Origin: Butyrivibrio sp. FCS014
GTDB taxonomy: Bacteria; Bacillota; Clostridia; Lachnospirales; Lachnospiraceae
Direction of reading: 5' to 3'
Length of the DNA stretch: 64,000 nucleotides
Assembly (NCBI RefSeq): GCF_000526935.1
Contig: NZ_JAHA01000019.1
Coordinates: forward strand, 930,001-994,000
Below the pieces are notes generated by a model. That model was not told the origin of the DNA. It saw only the letters and a list, made by a program, of their open reading frames with translations, and ran no database searches. Each line of letters opens with the position of its first letter. Positions within the stretch are counted from its first letter, which is position 1. Both the position numbers and the translations under genes were made by a program. Below are positions 25,357-34,537 of this stretch, piece by piece.

Positions 25357-26346
25357 ATGAAAAAAATTAACATAAATTCACGAAACTTAATATTACTTGC
25401 TGCTTTTGCGGCCGGGTTTTCCATCGTTGCCACTGCAACAGCCGTTGTGGACAGGAACGCTGAAACAGTTTCCGCGGCTCCCGCTGTGATAAACGCAATT
25501 CCGGAAAGTACTTCTTCCTATAACAATGAAGTTACAAAGGAAGTTACTGTTCCCGTGACCGCCTCCGCAGACACAGGAACAAGCGTTGTTTCTCTGGCAA
25601 CAGAGACACCCGCACAGGTTTCTCCGAAGACCGTTTATTCCGTTATGGAGTATGAAACCCCTGTGACCATGTACACCAGCGATACCGTAAACGTAAGAGC
25701 CGGTGCCGGAACCGACTATGACAAGGTTGGCAAGCTCCGCTGGGGCAATCAGCTTCAGGTAACCGGTGAGACCGATAACGGCTGGTACGAGGTCATCTAC
25801 GACGGCATCACCGCCTTTATCAAGGGTGACTACATGGTACCTGACCTTCCCGGAACCCCCTATGTTTTTGTTGGCGATTCCAGAACAGTTCAGATGCAGA
25901 TGGCTGTAGGTTCTTCAGATAAGGCCTACATCGCTAAGATCGGTGAAGGTTACAGCTGGTTCAAGAACACCGCCCTTTCACAGATCCCTGCCTATGCCGG
26001 AAACGGATCCGTTATGATCATCAACTTCGGTGTAAACGATCTTGGAAATGTAAGCAAGTACATCAGTCTCATTAATGGCAATATTGATGCCTGGACAGAG
26101 GCCGGCATCACGGTTTACTATGCCGCAGTTACTCCTGTCGGGGACTGCACTACAGTTACCAATGCCCAGATTGAGAGCTTTAATGCCAGAATGCAGTCAG
26201 AGCTCGATCCCAGGATCAAGTGGCTGGACGGATACTCATATCTGAACCAGGCAGGCTATTCAACTGCAGACGGACTCCACTACAATCTTGATACTTACAG
26301 GAGTCTTTACTCATATTACATGTCAGTTATCAATTCAGAAATTTAA
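25357..26346 (+). CDS. Secreted SH3b plus SGNH hydrolase
   Basis: The 329-aa protein has a signal peptide (residues about 1-30), a Ser/Thr/Val-rich linker, a bacterial SH3 domain (about 110-160, with TVNVRAGAGTDYDKVG) and an SGNH/GDSL hydrolase domain. The catalytic block GDSRT is near 173, FGVNDL supplies the Asn, and DGLHY gives the C-terminal Asp-x-x-His. It probably removes acyl groups from cell-wall or polysaccharide substrates outside the cell; SH3b would bind peptidoglycan. There is no ribosome site before the ATG, and the promoter places the mRNA start on the ATG itself. Confidence 0.87.
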   Translation: MKKININSRNLILLAAFAAGFSIVATATAVVDRNAETVSAAPAVINAIPESTSSYNNEVTKEVTVPVTASADTGTSVVSLATETPAQVSPKTVYSVMEYETPVTMYTSDTVNVRAGAGTDYDKVGKLRWGNQLQVTGETDNGWYEVIYDGITAFIKGDYMVPDLPGTPYVFVGDSRTVQMQMAVGSSDKAYIAKIGEGYSWFKNTALSQIPAYAGNGSVMIINFGVNDLGNVSKYISLINGNIDAWTEAGITVYYAAVTPVGDCTTVTNAQIESFNARMQSELDPRIKWLDGYSYLNQAGYSTADGLHYNLDTYRSLYSYYMSVINSEI

Positions 26347-26349
26347 TTA

Positions 26350-26378
26350 TTGACAACCATTTATTCAAGTGGTAAGAT
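26350..26378 (+). promoter_or_regulatory. Promoter of the tRNA-Thr gene
   Basis: TTGACA (26350-26355), 17 bases, then TAAGAT (26373-26378), starting just after the SGNH gene stop. The predicted transcript starts about 25 bases before the tRNA. Confidence 0.7.
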
Positions 26379-26410
26379 ACAATCTGTTGACTGCCCAAAA
26401 GGCATCACAA

Positions 26411-26483
26411 GCTGTTGTAGCACAGTCGGTAGTGCGTCGCATTGGTAGTGCGGAGGTCACGAGTTCGATTCTCGTCAGCAGCT
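26411..26483 (+). tRNA. tRNA-Thr (anticodon GGT)
   Basis: A complete cloverleaf folds by eye. The 7-bp acceptor stem is GCTGTTG with CAGCAGC (one G-U pair); the D arm is GCAC/GTGC. The anticodon stem TCGCA/TGCGG has loop TTGGTAG, giving GGT at positions 34-36. The T arm is ACGAG-TTCGATT-CTCGT. The total is 73 bases with discriminator T. CCA is not encoded. GGU reads threonine ACC/ACU codons. Confidence 0.95.
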
Positions 26484-26494
26484 TTTCCCCTAGT

Positions 26495-26536
26495 AAAAAA
26501 AGCCGACGTCCAGGCTGCTGGATGCGGGCTTTTTTG
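26495..26536. terminator. Bidirectional terminator after tRNA-Thr and DUF4364 gene
   Basis: AAAAAAGCC pairs with GGCTTTTTT, with the inner CGTCCAG/CTGGATG stem around a GCTG loop. It lies between the convergent tRNA and DUF4364 genes and has T runs on both strands. Confidence 0.85.
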
Positions 26537-26556
26537 AATTAATGAGATATTTCTTT

Positions 26557-27072
26557 TTACATCAGCTCTTTTACCAGATAGCTGTAAATCTCCTGGTTGC
26601 GATTCTGCCATTTATCCAGAATGCTCTGAGCCGTTTCCTCAGTAGGGACAGACATTGTAAGATCCATAAGAACCTGATTTCCGTCTGTGGCTATCATTCT
26701 GACCTCATAGTCATTGTCAGCCACTTTCCTGTAATCCCCCTTGATGGAAGTTTCATTTATGAGCTTCATATTGTTGGCTTTAAGGTACTCATCGATCTGA
26801 TCGCGAACGGCGGGGTTTACTCTGTTGCCGAAAAACTCCAGAGTCTTGGCCCCGTCCTCGGTCAGCTCAAGATAAGTCCTGTTGGCCATGGTCTTCTCCG
26901 TGATAAGTCCGGAGGAAGCCAGCTCACTGAATACTTCCTGAAGTGTAAGGAAGTTCGTATACTCTTTTTCCAGAATAAAATCGTAGATCTGTGACTTGCT
27001 AAGGGGCATCTGGCAGCGCTTTAGCATGTACAGCACTATCATCTTGTACAGTGTCAGATATGTTGAACTCAA
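26557..27072 (-). CDS. DUF4364 family protein (winged-helix-like)
   Basis: The 171-aa protein matches the DUF4364 family of Clostridia. It has the conserved N-terminal LTLYKMIVLYML, SQIYDFILEKEYTNFLTLQ and a winged-helix-like SSGLI segment, which suggests a DNA-binding or regulatory role. The start is TTG at 27070-27072, overlapping the malic enzyme stop; starting at the next ATG (27042) would cut the conserved LTLYK block. Close coupling to malic enzyme suggests a shared transcript, though the biological link is not known. Confidence 0.82.
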   Translation of the reverse strand: MSSTYLTLYKMIVLYMLKRCQMPLSKSQIYDFILEKEYTNFLTLQEVFSELASSGLITEKTMANRTYLELTEDGAKTLEFFGNRVNPAVRDQIDEYLKANNMKLINETSIKGDYRKVADNDYEVRMIATDGNQVLMDLTMSVPTEETAQSILDKWQNRNQEIYSYLVKELM

Positions 27073-28235
27073 TTGTTTCTCCCATCAACTACGTGAGCCT
27101 TGACCGCTGCGCTGATAACGTCGGCAACTCTGGGATCAAAGGCTGCAGGTAAGATATTTACATCACTAAGCTCTTCTTCAGGAACAAGACCTGCAAGAGC
27201 CTCGGCTGCTGCCAGCTTCATCTCGTTGGTGATCTGTCTTGCCCTTGCTTCAAGAGCTCCTCTGAAAATTCCGGGGAATACCAGAACATTGTTGACCTGA
27301 TTGGGGAAATCGCTCCTTCCGGTTCCGATTACCCTTACGCCTGCTTCCTTTGCAAGATCAGGCATGATCTCGGGAACGGGATTTGCCATGGCGAACATGA
27401 TCGCATCAGTGTTCATGGAAGCCGCCATTTCTTTTGACACGATTCCCGGAGCTGAAACTCCAACGAAGATGTCGGCTCCTTTGAGAGCGTCCGCAAGGCT
27501 GCCGGAGAGGTTCTCCGGGTTTGTTACGTCCATCATCTTCTTCTGCATCCAGTTGAGGCCTTCGGTATCCTTATTCAGGATTCCAACCTTGTCGCAGAGG
27601 GTAACGTTCTTGAAGCCGTAGCTAAGAAGCAGTCTTGTGATGGCGATTCCGGCGCTTCCCGCACCGTTTACGATGACTTTGCAGCTCTCCTTGGACTTAC
27701 CAACAACCTTAAGGCCGTTGATGATGCCCGCAAGAACCACGATTGCTGTACCGTGCTGGTCGTCGTGGAATACGGGGATATCCAGGATCTCTTTTAACCG
27801 CTCTTCTATCTCAAAACATCTGGGGGCTGAAATGTCCTCCAGATTGATGCCGCCAAAGCCCGGTGCCAGGTAAGTCACAGCTTTTATGATCTCCTCGGTG
27901 TCCTGGGTGTCAAGGCAGATGGGCACTGCATTTACTCCACCGAATTCCTTGAAAAGAACTGCCTTTCCTTCCATAACAGGCATTGCTGCGTAGGGTCCGA
28001 TGTTACCAAGCCCGAGAACTGCGCTTCCGTCTGAAACAACGGCAATGGTGTTGGATTTGAAGGTGTACTTGTAGGCAAGCTCCTTATCCTCGGCAATGAG
28101 TTTGCAGGGCTCCGCAACTCCGGGTGTGTAGGCAATTGCCAGGTCTTCACGGCTCTTTACCTCGGCCTTGGATCTGATCTCCAGCTTGCCGTTCCACTCC
28201 TCGTGCATCTTAAGGGCTTTTTCAGCGTTTGTCAT
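27069..28235 (-). CDS. NAD(P)-dependent malic enzyme
   Basis: The enzyme oxidatively decarboxylates malate to pyruvate. The 388-aa product shows the malic N-terminal domain (LAIAYTPGVAEPC, catalytic Tyr; MEGKAVLFKEFGG, catalytic Lys), metal ligands in FHDDQHGTA, and the Rossmann motif GAGSAGIA. It belongs to the short bacterial form without a phosphotransacetylase domain. The ATG at 28235 follows AGGAAAGGGG; the frame is open 22 codons further but runs through a palindromic leader hairpin. It is coupled to the DUF4364 gene by overlap. Confidence 0.92.
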   Translation of the reverse strand: MTNAEKALKMHEEWNGKLEIRSKAEVKSREDLAIAYTPGVAEPCKLIAEDKELAYKYTFKSNTIAVVSDGSAVLGLGNIGPYAAMPVMEGKAVLFKEFGGVNAVPICLDTQDTEEIIKAVTYLAPGFGGINLEDISAPRCFEIEERLKEILDIPVFHDDQHGTAIVVLAGIINGLKVVGKSKESCKVIVNGAGSAGIAITRLLLSYGFKNVTLCDKVGILNKDTEGLNWMQKKMMDVTNPENLSGSLADALKGADIFVGVSAPGIVSKEMAASMNTDAIMFAMANPVPEIMPDLAKEAGVRVIGTGRSDFPNQVNNVLVFPGIFRGALEARARQITNEMKLAAAEALAGLVPEEELSDVNILPAAFDPRVADVISAAVKAHVVDGRNN

Positions 28236-28255
28236 TTTTGGTTTCCCCTTTCCTG

Positions 28256-28294
28256 GTCCTAAGGTGGTACCGCTTGCGGTGGATTCCTTAGGAC
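28256..28294 (-). promoter_or_regulatory. Palindromic hairpin in the malic enzyme leader
   Basis: Perfect arms GTCCTAAGG (28256-28264) and CCTTAGGAC (28286-28294) enclose a second hairpin ACCGC-TT-GCGGT. It sits about 20 bases upstream of the malic enzyme ATG. It may be a leader structure or a dyad operator; no T run follows, so it is not a standard terminator. Confidence 0.55.
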
Positions 28295-28332
28295 GGTTCA
28301 CAGTTTTTATAATTCACTTTACACTGCCCGTT

Positions 28333-30144
28333 TTAGAAGGTCGTTCCTACTATATTATAGGCAAAAGAAATAACTTCGCTACGTTTATCTGTGTCGATGT
28401 ATTTAAATACGTTGTATGAATGCTTCTTCTGTCCGCCGGTGGTCTGAAGTCCAAGGGCCAGTCCAAGGGCTGCGATCTCATCTCCCGCATCGGTCTGCCT
28501 TGAAAGCATCAGAGCGTCAATGTTGCCGTTTTTCTCCATCTTAACGTAGGCATAGGCAATGGCCGCCGCCTGAAGTGCTTCGCCGGAAGTGGAGGAATAT
28601 CCGATCTCACTAAGGATGATGGATCTTCTTTTTCCTTCTGCGGTAAGCATCGCCGGCTCATGCATATAGTTTGTCAAAACCTCAATGTTGTCCATGGTGA
28701 TGATGGGCGTTGAGTAGGTGTGATTGACATTCTTGGAGGCCTTCCAGAAAGCGGTATTACCGTTGGGGAAGGAATAGGGATGGGCCGCCAGTCCCCAGTT
28801 TATGTCGCCATAATCCTTAAGGGAAGATGCGAAAATATCAAGCACATCCTTGGCGTCATAATCACCGGTCTTCTCTGTATTATAGGTCCAGCGCTGGTCG
28901 ATGGGAATGTAGACCTTGGCTGCTGAATTCTGGGATTTAATGGCATTGTAGAACACCCTGAAAGCCCTGGTATAAGCGGCGGTGTAAGTGCCCACGTCGG
29001 TCTTTGCCATGTAGTTGTATTCCTTGCGGGCATTGACCTCGTTGGCAATGACCCACATGCTGACATTGCCGTGGCCGGAGCCTGAATATCTGTTAGCAAG
29101 GAAGCTTCCAACTGCTGCCAGAGCCTTAACACCGGCTTCGTTGGTGGCATTGAACATATAGTAGGGAGCCGTTGAGCCGCCTCTTGCATCGGGATGGGTT
29201 ATCTCCGGGAAAGCTCCCACGCTGGCGTCATTAAGGATAATGGCCGCCACATCGATCCCCATGCTGTTAAGCCTCTTATAGAGAGTATCGTAGTTGTTGA
29301 TGATTCCTGCATTGAAGTGATATGTCACTCCGCCGTAGGTATAAGCAATGCCGCCTGAGGTTGTAAGAATATGGCTCAGAGGCATGTTGTAAGTACAATA
29401 GTTAACTCCAAGATCAGGAAGTTCTCCAATCCTCAAAGGATCAGGAAGAATGCCCTTGATGGAACTGTGGCTCATACCTCCGTAGCTGTATCCCGCACAG
29501 GCCCCGGGGTTTGTGATGTACTTGGCGTGGCTTATGCTGACAAACTGATCGTTCTCCTTGACCGCCACCTGGAACTTGGAAAAGAGCCTTGAATTAGCCG
29601 CTCCCTTATTGAGATCGACTTTAAAAGAGGTATCATCGCTCTTGTAGACCTTGGCAATGGGCTCTTTGCCATCGGCGATCCCGTCCTCATAGGTTGCTTC
29701 CTCAAAGAGGTAATAGTACTTGTCATCACTCTTCGGGATTCCCTCTGACTTTACCGAGATCTCAACCTTGCCGGAATCCACTATAAGGCAGTTATCTATT
29801 GTTGCAAACTCAGCCCTGTTGTCGGCTGTCATCTCCACAGTGGCAGGCCTTGCCGCCAGGGCATCTGAGACAGTCTTACCGCCGTCAACAATGCTGTTTA
29901 TGGTGTTGACGTTGATGTACTCTGAATTCTTTTCCTCTTCGACTTCCAGGGAAGCTTCAAAAATGGCTTCATCTATATCGGCTGTCACCACTTCGTCATT
30001 GTTTCTTCCGGTGATGATCATCCAGACTATGAGGGCTGCCACAAGCAGCGTTGCGCTTACTGCGGCTACACCCGAAAGCATCACTATTCTTCTGTTTCGA
30101 CGGGCTTTCTTACCCGTATGCATCTTACGATAGTTCTTTTTCAT
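28333..30144 (-). CDS. DUF5722 family secreted/anchored glycoside-hydrolase-like protein
   Basis: The 603-aa protein has an N-terminal positively charged stretch and one membrane segment (about residues 19-46), so it is anchored or exported. The C-terminal part matches the DUF5722 TIM-barrel family, related to clan-A glycoside hydrolases. The likely acid/base is the Glu of VIANEVNARKEYNY and the likely nucleophile the Glu of ILSEIGYSS. The substrate is unknown. It starts only seven bases after the rarA stop with an AGGATTT site, so it shares a transcript with a DNA-maintenance gene, which is probably chance operon structure. Confidence 0.82.
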   Translation of the reverse strand: MKKNYRKMHTGKKARRNRRIVMLSGVAAVSATLLVAALIVWMIITGRNNDEVVTADIDEAIFEASLEVEEEKNSEYINVNTINSIVDGGKTVSDALAARPATVEMTADNRAEFATIDNCLIVDSGKVEISVKSEGIPKSDDKYYYLFEEATYEDGIADGKEPIAKVYKSDDTSFKVDLNKGAANSRLFSKFQVAVKENDQFVSISHAKYITNPGACAGYSYGGMSHSSIKGILPDPLRIGELPDLGVNYCTYNMPLSHILTTSGGIAYTYGGVTYHFNAGIINNYDTLYKRLNSMGIDVAAIILNDASVGAFPEITHPDARGGSTAPYYMFNATNEAGVKALAAVGSFLANRYSGSGHGNVSMWVIANEVNARKEYNYMAKTDVGTYTAAYTRAFRVFYNAIKSQNSAAKVYIPIDQRWTYNTEKTGDYDAKDVLDIFASSLKDYGDINWGLAAHPYSFPNGNTAFWKASKNVNHTYSTPIITMDNIEVLTNYMHEPAMLTAEGKRRSIILSEIGYSSTSGEALQAAAIAYAYVKMEKNGNIDALMLSRQTDAGDEIAALGLALGLQTTGGQKKHSYNVFKYIDTDKRSEVISFAYNIVGTTF

Positions 30145-30151
30145 TAAATCC

Positions 30152-31486
30152 TCATGTATCCTTCTGGTCGCGGGTCTTAAGGCGTCTCATGTGGTCCTTT
30201 ATCTTCAGTTCGTACCCGTTTCCTGTGGGGCTGTAGAACTCCTTGCCGTTAAGCTCGTATGGCACATACTGCTGCTCCACATAGTGGTCAGGGTAGTCAT
30301 GGGCATACTTATAACCGATGCCATGGCCGAGCTTGGCCGCAGACTTGTAATGGGCATCCTGAAGGTGCGGCGGAATGGGAAGATTCCCGGTCTGTCTCAC
30401 CGTGGACAAAGCTTCATCTATGGCGAGATACGCCGCGTTGCTCTTGGGTGCCGTAGCGATATAGGTGACCGCCTGAGCCAGAGTAATCCTGGCTTCCGGC
30501 ATACCCAGCCGCTCCACAGCCAGTGAAGCAGCCACAGCCACCTGAAGTGCCTGGGGATCTGCATTACCAACGTCCTCCGAAGCACAGATCATCATTCTTC
30601 TTGCAATGAACTTGGGATCCTCTCCCGCATTGAGCATTCTTGCCAGATAATAGACCGCAGCATCCGGGTCAGAGCCTCTCATGCTCTTGATAAAAGCAGA
30701 GATGGTATCGTAGTGGTTGTCCCCATCCTTGTCGTAGCGGGCAACCTTCTTCTGGATGCATTCCTCCGCTACTTCTTTAGTGATATGGATAAGACCGTCC
30801 TCGCTCCTCTGAGTAGTCATGATTCCAAGCTCAATGGCGTTCAGGGCATGCCTTGCATCCCCGTCTGCCAGGTCAGCAAGAAACTCCTCCGCGTCGGGCT
30901 CAAGGACTGCTTTGTAGGCTCCCATGCCCCTCTCGGTGTCATTTACTGCTCTCTCAAGAAGCACCTTAATGTCATCAACGGTCAGCGGCTTAAGCTCAAA
31001 TATCACTGATCTTGAAATAAGAGCCCCGTTTACCTCAAAGTACGGATTCTCGGTGGTGGCACCTATAAGCACCACGGTCCCATCCTCCACAAAAGGAAGC
31101 AGATAGTCCTGCTGTCCCTTATTGAACCTGTGTATCTCGTCGATGAAAAGGATCGTCTTCTTGCCGTACATGCCAAGATTATCCTTGGCTTTGGACACCA
31201 CTTCCTCCATATCCTTCTTGCCGGAGGTTGTGGCATTAAGCTGCATGAACTCCGCCTTTGTGGTGTTGGCAATGACCTTTGCAAGGGTGGTCTTGCCGGT
31301 TCCGGGCGGTCCGTACAGGATGATTGAGCTTATCTTATCAGCGGAAATTGCACGATAAAGAAGCTTGTCTTTACCAATGATGTGCTGCTGTCCCACAACC
31401 TCATCGAGGGTCCTGGGGCGCATCCTGGCGGCAAGCGGAGATTCCTTCTCTTTATTGTTTTCACGCATATACTCAAATAAGTCCAT
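30152..31486 (-). CDS. rarA: Replication-associated recombination protein A (AAA+ ATPase)
   Basis: RarA (MgsA) is a clamp-loader-like AAA+ ATPase acting at stalled replication forks. The 444-aa product has the RPRTLDEVVGQ motif, Walker A GPPGTGKT, Walker B ILFIDEIHRFNKGQQD, sensor 1 GATTENP and the C-terminal MgsA domain (PPHLQDAHY, YKYAHDYPDHYVEQQYVP). Its length and motif order are complete. It lies directly upstream of the DUF5722 gene. Confidence 0.95.
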   Translation of the reverse strand: MDLFEYMRENNKEKESPLAARMRPRTLDEVVGQQHIIGKDKLLYRAISADKISSIILYGPPGTGKTTLAKVIANTTKAEFMQLNATTSGKKDMEEVVSKAKDNLGMYGKKTILFIDEIHRFNKGQQDYLLPFVEDGTVVLIGATTENPYFEVNGALISRSVIFELKPLTVDDIKVLLERAVNDTERGMGAYKAVLEPDAEEFLADLADGDARHALNAIELGIMTTQRSEDGLIHITKEVAEECIQKKVARYDKDGDNHYDTISAFIKSMRGSDPDAAVYYLARMLNAGEDPKFIARRMMICASEDVGNADPQALQVAVAASLAVERLGMPEARITLAQAVTYIATAPKSNAAYLAIDEALSTVRQTGNLPIPPHLQDAHYKSAAKLGHGIGYKYAHDYPDHYVEQQYVPYELNGKEFYSPTGNGYELKIKDHMRRLKTRDQKDT

Positions 31487-31570
31487 AACACTACAAGTTT
31501 ACTATTATTAGGTAGAAATTGGAAGTAAAAAAACTTTTTATGCTATGGGCGCAGGTGGGGCGCGTTTTAA

Positions 31571-32452
31571 TTATTGAGTCACAGCAATTCCGGCACTATC
31601 CATCACTATAGTCACATTGCCGTCCCTGGTGAGATAAGTCTTAACACCGCGCGATTCAAGCATGTCCAATACCTCCTGATCCTCCGGCTCAGAACCACTG
31701 CTGGTGATAATGGCGTAATCCGGATTGATGTAGTCGATCAGCTTTTCGGTATTTGCATCAATCCGCCCGTGGTGGGGAATCTTGAGAACAGTGGATTCCA
31801 GCCCTGTGGTTTCAAGAAGTTCGCTTATCCTCTCGCTTTCAGCATCTCCCGCAAAGAGCATGGAGTTCTCTCCGGCAGTCACCCTCACAACCAAAGAAGA
31901 ATTGTTGCTCTCACTGTCAGCGTAGCTTGTCTTCTGCGGAGGATAAATGGTGTAGGTTACATTGTCTGCCTCAAAAGAAATCAGTTCCGTTACCGTGCTC
32001 TCAGAAAGCCCCTTGGATTCCAGCGCAGCAATATACTCTGTGATATCATCGGATTCCTTTGAATGGTAGGTTGTATAAACCTTCCCCACTTCAAATTCAC
32101 TGATGATATGATCTGCGCCGCCCACATGATCCTTGTCATAGTGGGTGATAATAAGCTCATCAACCCTTGTGACTCCCTGGCTTTTCAGGAATTCCACCAG
32201 CTTGTCGGCTTTGCTTTCAAGGCCTGTATCTATGACAACTACATGATTTTCAGACAGCAGGACAAAAGAGTCTGCTGCTCCGCCCTTGAGCGCTGTGATG
32301 ATGAGGGAAGAATCCTCAGCAATTGATTCTGCCGTGCTCACAGCTGCCTCTGCCTCAGTCTCCGGCACTTCCTGCCGACCACATCCGCCAAGCACCGGAA
32401 TCATCACGAGCATCATCATCAGTATTCCTATAATAAATTGTTTACTTCTCAT
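31571..32452 (-). CDS. MBL-fold lipoprotein, ComEC C-terminal-like
   Basis: The 293-aa protein has a lipoprotein signal ending in LGGC (lipobox Cys near residue 24) and a metallo-beta-lactamase fold like the C-terminal nuclease domain of ComEC. THYDKDHVGG gives the HxxxDH zinc ligands, FAGDAE the bridging Asp and PHHGR the last His. It is expected to act outside the membrane, possibly as a phosphodiesterase or nuclease. A free-standing lipoprotein version could help with DNA uptake or extracellular DNA degradation, but that is inference. It is divergent from a small hypothetical gene. Confidence 0.85.
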   Translation of the reverse strand: MRSKQFIIGILMMMLVMIPVLGGCGRQEVPETEAEAAVSTAESIAEDSSLIITALKGGAADSFVLLSENHVVVIDTGLESKADKLVEFLKSQGVTRVDELIITHYDKDHVGGADHIISEFEVGKVYTTYHSKESDDITEYIAALESKGLSESTVTELISFEADNVTYTIYPPQKTSYADSESNNSSLVVRVTAGENSMLFAGDAESERISELLETTGLESTVLKIPHHGRIDANTEKLIDYINPDYAIITSSGSEPEDQEVLDMLESRGVKTYLTRDGNVTIVMDSAGIAVTQ

Positions 32453-32569
32453 TTTGACATATCCTTTTTACTGCCATATAATGCATTTTGTCTTTGGGTT
32501 TCTATAGGAACAGTATATATCCTCAACCTAAAAGAAACTTTAAGAAAACATGAAAGGATCAAAAAAGAC

Positions 32570-33001
32570 ATGAAAGCACTTAAGTCATTTATGATAACTC
32601 TGATCATCGTTTTGGTGATCGGATGCATTTTTATAGTAGCAAGAGGCTCAATAATGAAGTCAATCTCCAAGGACGTGGAGTCAGCAGCTTCCCGCGAAGA
32701 GAGCAGCTCAAGCAAAGCCAATCCCGTCACCAAGGCCATTGTCAGCAAGACTCTTGATACCTACATTGAGAACACCTCCAATGATAAGGTAAAAGAGATT
32801 GCGGAATCCATGACAGAAGAGGATAAAGACACAGTTACCGAGATAATCGCCAACAACGTAAACGTCGAGGACATTCCCGAAGTCCAGTCCTACATCTCAA
32901 GCGGGGATACTCAGGGGATGCTTGAATATGCTCAGGACAACCTCTCCGATGAGGAGGTTGAGCAATTAAAGGACATAATGTCCAAGTATGTTACTCCATG
33001 A
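32570..33001 (+). CDS. Hypothetical membrane-anchored protein
   Basis: I do not recognise the family. The 143-aa product has an N-terminal hydrophobic segment (about residues 5-25), then a Ser-rich and acidic, helical outer part ending YVTP. The ATG at 32570 was chosen because it puts the hydrophobic segment at the N-terminus; the reading frame is open further upstream. It is a single gene with its own terminator. Confidence 0.65.
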   Translation: MKALKSFMITLIIVLVIGCIFIVARGSIMKSISKDVESAASREESSSSKANPVTKAIVSKTLDTYIENTSNDKVKEIAESMTEEDKDTVTEIIANNVNVEDIPEVQSYISSGDTQGMLEYAQDNLSDEEVEQLKDIMSKYVTP

Positions 33002-33024
33002 TCATACATATATGACTAGCAATA

Positions 33025-33061
33025 AAGCCGCCACAGACTGACACTGTGACGGCTCTTTTTA
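33025..33061 (+). terminator. Rho-independent terminator of the hypothetical gene
   Basis: AGCCGCCACAG pairs with CTGTGACGGCT and is followed by five T. It lies directly at the 3' end of the convergent MATE gene. Confidence 0.85.
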
Positions 33062-34498
33062 TTAATTCTTTACGATATTTCTGACCCATACTCCGCTTCT
33101 TACAAGGCAGAATCCGATGATGTCCTTACCAATCTCCACCAGGTTAACGATGATGAATACGTTGATGGCAGGCAGAGCTGTGAATCTGCTGAGTACATAC
33201 GCTGTCGGCACCGAGATCACCCAGGCGTAACAGCTGTCGAAAACGAAAGTGATGGCTGTTTTTCCGCCGGAGCGCATGGTGAAGTATGACACGTTTGCAA
33301 ATGCGTGAATAGGCATCATGCAAGCTACCACCAGAATAAACTGCATTGCCAGATGCTTGATGTCCGGTTCTACATTATAAATGCGGGGAATAAGCGGTGC
33401 TGCTATAGCAAGCAGAGCGCCCATTACAAAGGTGCTGCCCACGGAAAGTGCGGCCATTCTCCATGCCGTCCTTCTGGCATTCACCAGCCTGTCTGCGCCA
33501 AGCTCCTGTCCTACAACGATTCCCGCAGAGTTACCCAGGGATAAAAAGACTTCGTTGAAGATCTGGGATATGGTTCCGCTGATGTTTATGGCAGCGATAA
33601 CGGCAATCCCTCTAAGGGAGTAGGCCTGCATCAAAGTTGCCTGTCCAAGACTCCATAAAAACTCGTTCATCAAAAGAGGCAGAGACCTTGAGAGTATCGG
33701 CCATATAAGGCCCACAGGAATCTTAAATCCGTGATAAAGCCCTTTGAAGAACTTGTACTTCGACCCTTTTCTGTGAGCTCCAACTATCACAATAAAGAGC
33801 TCCGTGAATCTTGAAATAACCGTCGCAATGGCTGCGCCCAGAACACCCATCTTTGGGAAAAAGAAAAGTCCGAAGATCAAAAGGGCATTGAAAACGAAAT
33901 TCACAAGCATGGCCACCATACTGGCAATCATGGGAAGTGTGGTCTTGCCCGACTCTCTCATGGCGCTGGCGTAAACCTGAGTAATGCTAAAGCCTACCAG
34001 TCCCACCAGCATGATATTAAGGTAGGACACCGCGTAGCCCATTGTCGCTGCAGCATCGGCAGGTGATGTTTCTTTTGCAATATAAAGGGATATCAGGTCG
34101 GGGCCGAAGTTGAACAGGATAAACAGCGCTGCTGTCAATATCACCACAGCTGTTATCAGCTTGAAACGAATCGAGTAGCGTACTCCGTCCATATCGCCCT
34201 TGCCGAAAAACTGGGTGCTGAAGATGCCCGCTCCCGCAAGAGAACCCCATATGCAAAGATAAAAAATGAAGAGCAGCTGGTTTACGATAGCCACAGCGGA
34301 CATGGGAAGGGTTCCCACCTGTCCGACCATGACATTATCAAGCAGACCCACGATATTGCTCAAAGTGTTCTGAACAATCATCGGGACCACAACCATAGCC
34401 ACTCTTCTGTAAAAGGCAGCGTCTCCGAAAAGACACTCCTTTAGTGTGAATCTGTATTTAATTGCTTCTTCTCTGTTTCCCGTCTCAAAAGTCGTCAT
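33062..34498 (-). CDS. MATE family efflux transporter
   Basis: A 478-aa membrane protein with about 12 hydrophobic segments. It shows MATE-family features: MIVQNTLSNIVGLLDNVMVGQVG in helix 1, a second-half repeat with NISGTISQIFNEVF, and GIVVGQELGA. MATE proteins export drugs or metabolites using Na+ or H+ gradients; the substrate is unknown. It is followed by the converging hypothetical gene and preceded by the YibE/F gene (39-base gap). Confidence 0.92.
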   Translation of the reverse strand: MTTFETGNREEAIKYRFTLKECLFGDAAFYRRVAMVVVPMIVQNTLSNIVGLLDNVMVGQVGTLPMSAVAIVNQLLFIFYLCIWGSLAGAGIFSTQFFGKGDMDGVRYSIRFKLITAVVILTAALFILFNFGPDLISLYIAKETSPADAAATMGYAVSYLNIMLVGLVGFSITQVYASAMRESGKTTLPMIASMVAMLVNFVFNALLIFGLFFFPKMGVLGAAIATVISRFTELFIVIVGAHRKGSKYKFFKGLYHGFKIPVGLIWPILSRSLPLLMNEFLWSLGQATLMQAYSLRGIAVIAAINISGTISQIFNEVFLSLGNSAGIVVGQELGADRLVNARRTAWRMAALSVGSTFVMGALLAIAAPLIPRIYNVEPDIKHLAMQFILVVACMMPIHAFANVSYFTMRSGGKTAITFVFDSCYAWVISVPTAYVLSRFTALPAINVFIIVNLVEIGKDIIGFCLVRSGVWVRNIVKN

Positions 34499-34537
34499 TA
34501 GACAATCATAGCATAAGTTTCCACTTATAGCTACGTG

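Noticed and set aside
26405..26611. 68-codon minus-strand frame
   Set aside because: It runs across tRNA-Thr and a terminator.
28256..28300. T-box-like GGTGGTACCGC on the plus strand
   Set aside because: The match is on the strand opposite the malic enzyme gene, no plus-strand gene follows and no stem I/specifier region lies upstream. It arises from the leader palindrome.
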